A DNA stretch of 64,000 bases from Candidatus Rhodoferax bjergmarkensis (GTDB lineage: Bacteria; Pseudomonadota; Gammaproteobacteria; Burkholderiales; Burkholderiaceae_C). The DNA lies in the NCBI GenBank assembly GCA_016708345.1, contig JADJFX010000011.1, positions 1-64,000 of the forward strand, given 5' to 3'. A model generated the notes under the pieces. That model was given only the letters and a program-made list of their open reading frames with translations, was not told where the DNA came from and did not search any database. Of the stretch, positions 55,663 to 64,000 are shown piece after piece; within the stretch, counting starts at the first letter, position 1; each line of letters starts with the position of its first letter. Made by a program: the position numbers and the translations under genes.

Positions 55663-56576
55663 CTACCCCCGCGGATGGTGCTGTGCGTGCAGAACTTTGA
55701 GCCGCTCGCGCGCCACGTGGGTGTAAATGGTGGTGGTGGAAATGTCTGCATGCCCCAGCAGCATCTGCACCGCCCGCAAATCAGCGCCATGGTTAAGTAA
55801 ATGGGTGGCGAAGGCATGGCGCAGGGTGTGCGGCGATAGCGGCACGGTGATGCCGGCACCGCGCGCATGTTTTTTCACAATCATCCAGAACATGACGCGG
55901 CTCATGGCCGTGCCCGCATGGACACCGCGGTGGGTGACAAACAGGTCTTCGGTCTGCTTGCCCGCCAGCAGCGCTGGCCGTGCTTCGCTCAGGTAACGCG
56001 CAAGCCAGACGCTGGCCACTTCGCCAAACGGCACCAGCCGCTCCTTGTTGCCCTTGCCGAACACCCGCAGCACGTTGTCCGACAAACTCACATTGAACAC
56101 CTTGAGCGTCACAAGCTCGCTCACGCGCAATCCGCTGGCGTACATCAGCTCCAGCATGGTTCGGTCGCGCACGCCTTGGGCGGTGTCGGTATCAGGTGCC
56201 CACAGCAAGGCCTCCACTTGGGATTCGGTCAAGGTTTTGGGCACCCGCAGGGCCTGCTTGGCGGCCTGCAGTTTGAGCGTGGGGTCAGCCGTGATGATGC
56301 GCTCGCGCAGCGCCCAGAGAAAGTAGCGTTTGAACACGGTGAGTCGGCGGTTGGCGGTGGTGGCCTTGGTCGCAGCGTGCTGCTCGCCAAAATAGGCGTT
56401 CAGGTCGATTTCTGAGGTTTCGGTTAACAGCCGGCCCCGCGCTGCCAACCAAGCGGCATACAGGGTCAGGTCACGCCGGTAGGCAGCGAGGGTATTTTGG
56501 CCAAGCCTTCTTCCAGCCACAAGGCGTCAATAAAAGCATCAATCAAGGCATCACCTTGGGGTGGGACGGAGGTCAC
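55663..56576 (-). CDS. xerD: Tyrosine recombinase XerD, one frameshift near the 5' end
   Basis: XerD acts with XerC at dif to resolve chromosome dimers. Start is GTG 56576 with AAGGA five bases before, giving VTSVPPQGDALIDAFIDAL and WLEEGL; an indel near 56505 then moves to LGQNTLAAYRRDLTLYAAWL. The catalytic domain is complete: ASGLRVSELVTLKV (Arg I), FGKGNKERLVPF, SPHTLRHAFATHLLNHGADL (HxxR), VQMLLGHADISTTTIYTHV (second His and the nucleophilic Tyr). Length corrected is ~303 residues. It lies divergent from miaA with an ~80-bp gap. Confidence 0.88.
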
Positions 56577-56659
56577 AAAAATCCTTTGGCGGTTTGACAG
56601 GGCAAGGCCGCATGGTAGTTCATGGTATTGCGGTCCAGCATCTCTGCTAACCTTGCGCC

Positions 56660-57733
56660 ATGCCCCCTTCCCAGCCTTCCCAGCCGGCCAAGACACCCGA
56701 TCAGCCGATGAACTCCCGCCCTGCCCGCCCCACGACGCCCCCGTTGCGCTATCTGGCGCTGGCGGGCCCCACCGCTTCGGGCAAGACGGCGGCTGCGCTG
56801 GCCATTGCGCAAGCGCATGCAGTGGAGATCATCAGCGTGGATTCGGCGCTGGTGTACCGGGGCATGGACATTGGCACCGCCAAACCCACGGCTGCCGAGT
56901 TGGCCGCAGCCCCACACCACCTGATCAACATCCGCGATCCGCTGCAAGCCTACAGCGCAGCCGAGTTTGTGCAGGATGCCACGCGACTGATGGATGAAAT
57001 CAAGGGGCGTGGGCGTTTACCGCTGCTGGTGGGCGGCACCATGCTGTATTTCAAGGCCTTGTTTGACGGGCTGGACCCCATGCCAAAGGCAGACCCGGCC
57101 ACGCGCGCGGTGATTGAGCAAGAGGCCCGGCAGCTCGGCTGGCCGGCCCTGCATGCCCAATTGGCGCTGGTGGACCCGGTGACGGCAGCACGGCTCAAAC
57201 CGCAGGATTCCCAGCGCATCTCCCGCGCGCTGGAGGTTTTTAGGCTGTCGGGGCTGCCTCTATCGTCCTTTCACACTACAAAATTGATAGCTGCTCGCGC
57301 AGATTCCACGTGCGCAGAAGGCATAAATGATGCTAAAATTCAGAACCTGACACGCTGCTGATTTCGCTGGAGCCGCAAGACCGCGCTTGGCTGCACCAGC
57401 GCATCGCGTATCGCTTTGACGCCATGCTGAGCGCTGGTTTTCTGGACGAGGTGAAAACGCTGCGCGCGCGCGGCGACCTGAACCCCGACCTGCCTTCGAT
57501 GCGCTGTGTGGGCTATCGTCAGGCTTGGGATTACCGGACGCGCTGGAGGCCGGAGCCCCCGCCACTTTGAATGAACTGCGCGACAAGGGCATTGCCGCCA
57601 GCGCCAGCGGGCCAAGCGCCAGATTACATGGCTGCGCGCCATGCCCCAGCGCCACGTGGTGGCCTGTGATGCCCCGGACGCGCAGCAGCAAGTGCTGGCC
57701 TTAGTCGATCGCCAAACGCTGGGTGCCGCCTGA
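56660..57733 (+). pseudogene. miaA: tRNA dimethylallyltransferase, interrupted by a repeat and frameshifted
   Basis: MiaA prenylates A37 of UNN-decoding tRNAs. The N-terminal two-thirds are normal: ALAGPTASGKTAAALAIAQA (P-loop), EIISVDSALVYRGMDIGTAK, PHHLINIRDPLQAYSAAEFV, PLLVGGTMLYFKALFDGL, DSQRISRALEVFRLSGLPLS. After LSSFH the sequence enters a palindromic repeat (57275-57341), which brings a stop in the frame needed downstream. The remainder resumes as LLISLEPQDRAWLHQRIAYR and RGDLNPDLPSMRCVGYRQAW, then breaks twice more before ending in QITWLRAMPQRHVVAC and LVDRQTLGAA at 57731-57733. As written no full-length enzyme is made. Confidence 0.82.
57275..57341 (+). repeat. Interspersed palindromic repeat inside miaA
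   Basis: Contains CTACAAAATTGATAGCTGCT, CGCGCAGATTCCACGTGCGC and GAAGGCATAAATGATGCTAA. The skeleton and length match the copies at 6442, 22622, 26690 and 35560. The left boundary falls right after codons for LPLSSFH, where MiaA proteins vary in length. Confidence 0.8.
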
Positions 57734-58127
57734 AGCCAGCTTTTTCGGCAAGGTGAGCGTCAGCACGCCGTTGTCGTATTTGGCTTTGGCCTGCGTGGCG
57801 TCAATGTCCACCGGCAACTGGAAGCTGCGCGACACCGCACCAAAATAGCGTTCGCTCGCAGCACTTTTCATCTTTGCCGGTGCTGTCGTGCTGTTTTACT
57901 TCCGCCCGAAGCGTCACGATGCTGCCGTCCAGCGACACATGAATGTCTTCCTTGGGCACACCGGGCACTTCCGCATGAACGGTGTAGGCCTTTTCGGTCT
58001 CTTTCACATCGACCTTGATTTGGGCCGCACTGGGCAAGGGGTCGCCATGCAAGGCTTTGACGTAAGCCAGTGCTACATCACGGAAAAAATCGTCAAAAAG
58101 GTTGCCACGGCTGATCAGTGAGTTCAT
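57701..58127 (-). CDS. Small heat-shock protein Hsp20, one frameshift
   Basis: A ~140-residue holdase of the IbpA/Hsp20 family. AAGGAG lies before ATG 58127 (MNSLISRGNLFDDFFRDV). The alpha-crystallin domain has VDVKETEKAYTVHAEVPGVP, KEDIHVSLDGSIVTLRAEVK and, after an indel near 57850, FGAVSRSFQLPVDIDATQAK with AKYDNGVLTLTLPKK and the end QRLAID. The tail contains the expected ~LTLPKK motif. The last 33 bases overlap the miaA 3' end on the other strand. A heat-shock-type promoter lies upstream. Confidence 0.85.
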
Positions 58128-58212
58128 TTTTTGCTCCTTGAGTGAATTGACGGAATGAGTCATCAACTTGGTGGCCCCACAACCCCCATGGCCGCAGGTT
58201 CCACACACCGGA

Positions 58213-58240
58213 GTTAAGGGTAAGCAAGGCAATTCTCAAG
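58213..58240 (-). promoter_or_regulatory. Candidate sigma-32 promoter for hsp20
   Basis: On the minus strand CTTGAG is followed after 14 bases by CCCTTAAC, resembling the sigma-32 pattern CTTGAAA-N13/14-CCCCATNT. It ends 86 bases before the start codon. The -10 match is weak. Confidence 0.4.
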
Positions 58241-58288
58241 AGCAGAATGAATGACGTTTGATCCCCGTCAAAGGCAACCTGGCAAGAA

Positions 58289-60558
58289 TCACAACTTGAC
58301 GCAATCGGCGAAGTAATGTGTTTGGCCATCGGCCCCTTCTTCTTCCACCAAACCGTGAATATCGGTTTCAAAACCGGGGCATTGGGTGTTGAACTCGCGG
58401 GCAAACTTGAGGTAATCCACAATTTTCTTGTTGAACACTTCACCCGGGATCAAGAGCGGGATGCCCGGTGGGTAAGGCGTCACCAGCCCGACGGTGATGC
58501 GGCCCTCCAGCTGGTCGATCTCCACCCGTTCGGTCTTGCGCAGCGCGATGTGGGCGTAGGCGTCGCTGGGTTTCATGGCCGGCTCCAGTCGCTCAGGTAC
58601 ATGTCAGTGGTCAGGCGCGCAATGTCGTATTTGGCATAGAGCTGGTGCACGTGCTGGCACAAATCGGCCAAGCCCATTTTTTCGTACTTGGGGTACTTCT
58701 GGCAGAACTCGGGCAGGATGCGCCACATGGGCTGGTTTTGGCATAGTCGTCCTTGAACTGCTGCAGTGCGGTCAACATGCTGTTCCAGCGACCCTTGGTG
58801 ATGCCGATGGTGAACATGATAAAAAAGCTGTACAGGCCGGTTTTTTCGACCACCACACCGTGCTCAGCCAGAAACTTGGTCACGATGCTGGCCGGTATGC
58901 CGGTTTTGGCAAACTTGCCGTTCAAATCCATGCCCGGCGTCACGATGGTGGACTTGATCGGGTCCAGCATGTTGAAGCCGGTCGCCATTTTGCCGAAACC
59001 ATGCCAGTTCACACCGCCTTGGCCTTGGCGGACTCGCCCTTGATGACCCAAGCGTCAGAGCGGCCAATGCCCTCCTCCACCAAGTTGTCCGGCCCCCACA
59101 CCTTGAACCACCAGTCGTCACCGTATTCCTTGTCCACCTTGCGCATGGCACGGCGAAAATCGAGCGCTTCGGCAATGCTTTCTTCCACCAGTGCGGTGCC
59201 ACCAGGTGGCTCCATCATGGCCGCCGCCACGTCGCAACTGGCAATGATGCTGTACTGTGGCGAGGTCGAGGTGTGCATTAAAAACGCCTCGTTAAAGAGG
59301 TGCTTGTCCAGTTTGACGGTTTGCGAATCCTGCACCAGCACATGGCTGGCACGGCTGATACCCGCCAGCAGCTTGTCGGATGGACTGGGTGGCGTAAACC
59401 ATGGCATGTTTAGGACGCGGCCGGTTTTGCCCTGGCATGGTAAACCATAGAACGGGTGAAACGCGGCATGCGGCAACCACGCTTCGTCAAATGAATGTTC
59501 TCCACATAGCCATCGAGCATGTTTTTGATGGTTTCGGTGTTTGTACAAGACACCGTCATAAGTAGACTGCGTCAACGTCAGCACCCGGGGCTTGATGCTG
59601 TCCACATCACATCAGGCAGATGCTGTTTGACCAAGGGGTTGGAGCGGATTTTGGCCTTGATGTTGGCCTGCTCAAACTCGCTTTTCGGAATGGGGCAATG
59701 ATGCCGAAGTGGTTGCGCGTGGGCTTAAACACGGGGATGGCCCCGGTCATGATGATGGCGTGCAGATTGGACTTGTGGCAGTTGCGGTCTACCACCACCA
59801 CATCATTGGGTGCCACCGTGTGGTGCCACACCATTTGTTGCTGGTACTGGTTCCATTGGTCACAAAAAGCAGTGATCCGCGTTGAAAATGCGCGCCGCGT
59901 TGCGCTCTGACGCAGCGACCGGGCCGGTGTGGTCCAGCAACTGGCCCAGCTCCTCCACCGCATTGCACACGTCGGCGCGCAGCATGTTTTCGCCAAAAAA
60001 TTGGTGAAACATCTGCCCCACCGGGCTCTTTAAAAATGCGACCCCGCCCAGTGGCGAGGGCAGGTGCCACGAATAAGACCCATCTTCCGCGTAATCCAGC
60101 AGAGCCTTCAGAAAAACGGTGGTTGAACACCTTCAAAGGTAACTTTTGGCTTCGCGAATGATGGCGTGACACAAACTCCGGCGTGTCTTCAAACATGTAG
60201 AATGAAACCATGCAGCTCACGCAGGATGTCGTTGGGGATATGGCGCGAGGTCTTGGTTTCACCAGTACACATCAAATTGGCGTCCAAGGGTTTTGCGCCG
60301 CACCTCTTCAATGAAATGGCGCAGGTTCAGCACGGTACCAGATCCGGGCCGGGGTGAACTCCTCGTCGTCAATCGAAGGATGAACGCACTGGCGCGACTT
60401 TGCTGCTGGGCAAACTGGCTCAAGTCGCCATAACTTGTCACGCCCAGTACCTCAAAGCCTTCCGACTCTGGCTTGGGCCAGCGCCCGGATTCCCAGACCC
60501 GAGGTGTTTTCAGGCGGAAATCCTCGTCGATGATGACAATTGGAAAACGAAATTTCAT
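58289..60558 (-). pseudogene. Orn/Lys/Arg decarboxylase (PLP-dependent, biodegradative type), many frameshifts
   Basis: The pieces rebuild a ~750-residue large decarboxylase. The wing domain starts MKFRFPIVIIDEDFRLKTPR. Then come DTPEFVSRHH, QMFHQFF-like and ADVCNAVEEL-type residues, FLVTNGTSTSNKMVWHHTVA, NDVVVVDRNCHKSNLHAIIM, TGAIPVFKPTRNHFGI, PRVLTLTQSTYDGVLYKH, FDEAWLPHAAFHPFYG, the PLP-lysine loop SDKLLAGISRASHVLVQDSQ, FNEAFLMHTSTSPQYSIIAS, and the C-terminal LVTPYPPGIPLLIPGEVFNK. At least eight indels separate them. The C-terminal domain and substrate loop fit either arginine or lysine decarboxylase. Many indels in one housekeeping-type gene make sequencing error likely. Confidence 0.78.
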
Positions 60559-60688
60559 AGGGAACTCCAGCCACGCGAAAAAGTTAGAAAAAAAGGCGCG
60601 AAGTGTACGGACTTATTAAGTCAGCCACCTTTCACGCAGGGAGTTTTTGCCCGAAAATGTCACATCTGAATCACAAATAGGGAACAAA

Positions 60689-61155
60689 ATGACCGAATCG
60701 ACGCTCTGGTGGGTTCTTGCGGGTGCGATGGTCGCCGTTGAACTGCTGACGGGGACGTTTTATCTGCTGATGCTGCCATTAGGATGGCGGCCAGGGCCAT
60801 TACCCGCCCATGCGGGGAAGTGCCTTTGAGCCTGCAACTGGTGGTAGCGTCTGTGGTGGGCGGCGGGCGGTCCTGGCCCAGCGCAGCTACAAACAAAAAC
60901 ACCGTCGGCCCCGCCGGCCAGTACCAACCATGATGTCAACATGGATGTGGGAAACGGTGCAGGTGAAAGCATGGGCTGCAGACGGTACCAGCACGGTGAA
61001 ATACCGCGGTGCCAGTTGGAAGGTGTTGCTGGGAAGGGGCGAGAGACCCTCGCGAGGGCCGCATGCCATTGTGGAAATTCAGGGCTAACCGATTGATTGT
61101 TAAAACTGTAAAAAACCGCTCACCGCACAGGGTGGGCATTCACTGGAGAAATTGA
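60689..61155 (+). pseudogene. NfeD-family membrane protein, frameshifted
   Basis: The N terminus MTESTLWWVLAGAMVAVELL and TGTFYLLMLPLG is the first TM pair of short NfeD proteins. After indels the soluble OB-fold part reads NMDVG, ETVQVKAWAADGTSTVKYRG and ASWKVLLG, then IVEIQG and NRLIVKTVKN. NfeD proteins work with the SPFH protein encoded next; the NfeD stop and the SPFH start overlap (TGATG at 61153-61157). At least two indels are needed. Confidence 0.72.
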
Positions 61156-62119
61156 TGGAAATTGCTTTTATATTGTTGGTCATCGCCTTTGTGTTCATTT
61201 CGCAATCGGTCAAAGTCTTGCCACAGCAGCACGCCAGGTGGTCGAGCGCACGGGAAAATGCAACGGAACCCTCACGCCGGGCTTGAACTTTTCTGATGCC
61301 TTTTGTGGACAAGGTCGCCTACAAGCACATTTCTCAAAGGAAATTCCGCTCGACATTGCCAGCCAGGGTTTGCATCACCAAAGACAACACCAGTTGCAAG
61401 TGGACGGCATCTTGTATTTTCAGGTGACCGACGCCATGCGCGCCAGCTATGGCTCCAGCAACTTCATCATGGCCATTTTCCCAGCTGGCGCAAACCTCAC
61501 TGCGCTCGGTCATCAGCAAGCTGGAACTGGACAAAACCTTTGAAGAGCGCGACATCATCAACGCACACAGGTTGTGCAGGCGATTGACGAAGCCGCAATG
61601 AATTGGGGTGGAAAGTACTGCGCGCTATGAAATCAAGGATCTGACCCCGCCAGGAATTTTGCATGCCATGCAGCAGCAAATTACCGCCGAGCGAAAAAGC
61701 GCGCCCTGATTGCCCCCTCTGAAGGCCGCCGCCGAGAGCAAATCCAACATTGCCACCGGCGAACGTGAGGCCTTCATTGCGCGCTCGAAGGTGAAAAACA
61801 GGCCGTTATCAACAAGGCGCAGGGTGAGGCCCAATCCATCACCGCCGTGGCCGAGGCAGCAGCGCAGGCCATTGAACCGCATTGCCAGCGCCATTCGTCA
61901 ACCCGGCGGCGCGGATGCGGTGCAGCTCAAGGTGGCTGGAAAAGCGGTGGAAGCCTATTCCCAAAGTGGCCCGCCGATGCCGACAACACTCATCGTGCCG
62001 AGAGCAACATGACCGGTGTCAGCCCTGATCTCATCGGCCATGAAAATGGTGCAATCGCAGCGGGAAGCGATCAAAGCCTCAAGACACATCAGGCGGCGTG
62101 GGCATCGGGTTGGCGATAG
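61155..62119 (+). pseudogene. SPFH/Band 7 (stomatin/QmcA-like) protein, frameshifted
   Basis: The N-terminal membrane anchor MEIAFILLVIAFVFISQSVK starts inside the nfeD stop. Later frames give VVERTGK..LTPGLNF, KEIPLDI, LQVDGILYFQVTDAMRASYG, SSNFIMAI, SKLELDKTFEERDII, YEIKDLTPP, HAMQQQITAER, NIATGEREAFIARS and VINKAQGEAQSITAVAE, all typical of a ~305-residue QmcA/stomatin homologue. Six or more indels are required. These proteins form membrane scaffolds with NfeD partners. Confidence 0.74.
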
Positions 62120-62122
62120 CGC

Positions 62123-63260
62123 TCAAACCAGAGCGCTATCGTGCTTGGGCATAGAGTTGGCGTAGCCTTTTTGGTAGCCTTGCGCAAGGAGGTGCAGCCC
62201 ATGGCAGCCAGAGTGCGTAATACCGGCATCCTCAATCCCCTCGGCAACCGTGGTCAGTCCGAGTATGCTGGCCAGATTCAGCGCAGCTTTGACAATGGAA
62301 GCTGCGCTCTGAGGCTGTTCATTTGCTGCACAAAAGCCTTGTCGATCTTGATACAGGAGAACGGTAGCGTCTGCAGATAGTCCAACCCTGCATAACCGGT
62401 TTAAAGTCATCCAAGGCAATGCCAATTCCCCCCTGCCGAAGCCGGTTCCAGGCGTTGGACACCCCCTCAATATTGATGACGATGGTTTCCCGTCAATTCA
62501 ATGCGCAGTTCACTGGCACGCATGCCATGGTGCGCCAGGCAGGTTTCAATAGCGTCCACAATACCCTCCCCGCTCAACTCGGGCGCGGACAAATTGATGA
62601 CACTCATAAAGGGTGGTTGCGCCATCGTGTCGGCAGTGGGCGCGCAGCTCAGACCAATCGGCCGCAGAGCGCTGCAATACCCATTGACCAATGCGATGAA
62701 TCAGTCCTGTTTTTCCGCCAGGAGGAATGCGTTCCCAGGGGCTGACCAAGCCCATGCTGGGGTGACGCCAACGGATCAAGGACTCATAACCTATCAGGGA
62801 CAAATCCTTCAATGCAATCAAGGGCTGGTAAAACCAGTTCAGGCTGGTTCTTCTCAATGGCGTTGGACAGATCCTGCGCCAAGGTGAGCGTGCGCAATGC
62901 GGTCGCGTGCAGGTCGCCGACCGAAACATCATTTTGCCGTCGATCAGGGTGCGCTCGCTGTCAGCGTCTTGCTCCACTGCAACCCCGTTGGCATTGCGAA
63001 ACCGCACCAGCAGTTGACGCAGCAGGAACTGAATGACCGGGTCAGAACGCAACAACAACTCTTCCACGTGGTTGCGGTCAATACGGATCAGCCGCGTGGG
63101 TACCAAGGTTCGCACCGTGGCCGTTCGGGGCTGTCGATCAAGCATCGTCACCCTCGCCGCGCAGCACTTCAACACAGCCCTCCTCCAATCACAAAGCAAG
63201 CACCCGGCTCACCAGAATGAAAGATGATTTCACCGGCTGCTCAAACTGCTCTTTGGTAAG
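62123..63260 (-). pseudogene. cNMP-binding-like domain plus EAL phosphodiesterase domain, frameshifted
   Basis: The N-terminal part, in several frames, gives GEIIFHSGEPGACFVI and TATVRTLVPTRLIRIDRNHV, EELLLRSDPVIQFLLRQLLV, a cyclic-nucleotide-binding-like domain. An EAL domain follows: FYQPLIALKDLSLIGYESLI, RWRHPSMGLVSPWE (the EAL position reads ESL), ELSGEGIVDAIETCLAHHGM, RASELRIELTG, and IVKAALNLASILGLTTVAEG with the catalytic-site glutamate AEGIED. It would hydrolyse cyclic di-GMP if repaired. Six or more indels are needed, and the start is not defined. The opposite strand carries no better reading. Confidence 0.65.
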
Positions 63261-63439
63261 AGGTCGTAGCAATAACTTTCTAAAATGTGTTGTCCGTGAG
63301 GCGGAGACAGGGTCTTTTATAGTCTATCCCGATCCTGGAAAGCCAGCCGTCCTTGTTAAATGGCAATACAGGCGCGGCCAGCGCCCTAAAGTTACAGGCC
63401 AAAGTTGGACATTTTGGATGAAGTGGCATCATAGCGGCC

Positions 63440-64000
63440 ATGAGTTTGCCTTCGCACCTGCCTGTCATCCCGCCATTTATCGCGCCCCAGACCGGACCAC
63501 GCGCTGGCCTCGCTGTTCACCAGCGTGTTGAACTTTTCCTGGAAGAATGCCGCGCTGACCCTGCGCGAACGCTTCGGGAGGATCGACTGGGGCCTGACGG
63601 CCAGCAGCCTGACCTTTACCACCACCATCGCCCGTTGGCCTTCATCACCGTGGCGCTGGCCGTTTTCACAGCGTTTCCGATGTTTGCCAAGTTTCAGGGA
63701 GTCTTGCAAAAGTGGCTGATCGAAAGCCTGATTCCCGACAACATTGCCCGCCAAGTGCTGGGTTACCTCAACCAGTTTGCCGGCCAAGCCAGCAAGTTGG
63801 GCGGGGTGGGCGTGGCCCTGTTGATGGCCTCCGCGCTGGCCCTGATTCTGACCATTGACCACACGCTCAACAGCATCTGGCGCGTGCGAAAGCCTCGCCC
63901 TCTGGGGCAGCGTTTGCTGGTGTACTGGGCTGGCATGACTTTGGGGCCACTGCTGCTGGCCATCAGCCTGTCTATGACGTCTTATGCCATTTCGGCCTCC
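63440..64000 (+). pseudogene. YihY/BrkB-family inner membrane protein, 5' part, frameshifted
   Basis: From ATG 63440 (MSLPSHLPVIPP) the frame breaks soon; further frames give LASLFTSVLNFSWKNAALTL and RERF, DRLGLTASSLTFTTTIA, then a long open stretch FITVALAVFTAFPMFAKFQG, LIESLIPDNIARQVLGYLNQ, VALLMASALALILTIDHTLN and SIWRVRKPRPLGQRLLVYWA. This is the N-terminal half of a YihY/UPF0761 membrane protein. It runs off the right edge. At least two indels are present. Confidence 0.75.

Overview
The window looks like chromosome of a high-GC betaproteobacterium of the Burkholderiales, most likely Comamonadaceae (Rhodoferax/Polaromonas-like). This rests on the style of the proteins (chromate transporter, RsmB-type methyltransferase, QueG/TsaE/AmiC order, NodT-MacAB operon) and on a short palindromic repeat of the 'GCTATT...AGCTGCTTGCGC...TGCGC' type scattered between and inside genes. 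No rRNA, tRNA or CRISPR array was recognised by eye.

Layout. 1-1.9 kb: frameshifted remnants of a chromate transporter, an AI-2E-family permease and a Fic protein. 1.9-3.5 kb: HigBA and RelE/ParE-type toxin-antitoxin pairs separated by three copies of a ~65-bp repeat; the second toxin carries an in-frame stop. 3.9-7.0 kb: frameshifted LysR regulator, amine-oxidase-like flavoprotein and GluQ, the last with a repeat inserted in frame. 7.0-12.6 kb: an AT-rich accessory island bounded by a 74-bp imperfect inverted repeat. It holds a decayed higBA-like pair and the most interesting module of the window: a sigma-54 activator with an RtcR/CARF-like sensor, a possible uracil-DNA-glycosylase-fold protein preceded by a sigma-54 promoter, an unknown acidic protein, and a divergently transcribed coiled-coil protein. 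The glycosylase-like and coiled-coil proteins share a near-identical 83-residue C-terminal domain.

12.6-22.6 kb: fatty-acid desaturase, RNA m5C methyltransferase, a NodT-MacA-MacB-type tripartite efflux operon, a periplasmic solute-binding protein and a CHASE-GGDEF cyclase. 22.8-26.7 kb: a stand-alone 1301-residue type IIG-like restriction-modification enzyme. 26.8-32.9 kb: an unusual three-gene minus-strand unit: a cNMP-binding/SLC13 fusion permease, an ABC-type substrate-binding protein, and a WD40-caspase lipoprotein. 33.5-38.6 kb: GcvR-like ACT protein, SET-domain protein, QueG, TsaE, AmiC.

38.7-55.6 kb: a large surface-glycan cluster. It contains two glycosyltransferase genes, UDP-xylose-type enzymes (UGD plus a UXS-like enzyme), CDP-glucose synthesis (RfbF), a C-methyltransferase, an RfbC-like epimerase, several SDR epimerases, a radical SAM enzyme, and two paralogous TPR-GT61 genes at the ends of the inner part in opposite orientation. 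55.7-64 kb: XerD, MiaA (with a repeat inserted), Hsp20, Orn/Lys/Arg decarboxylase, NfeD, SPFH protein, EAL protein and a YihY permease running off the right edge.

Frameshifts are strongly clustered: roughly 0-7.4 kb and 46-64 kb have many, often several per housekeeping gene, while about 7.5-46 kb is clean. This looks at least partly like uneven sequence quality, so 'pseudogene' calls for housekeeping genes are provisional. All identifications are by reading the sequence; no database search was run.
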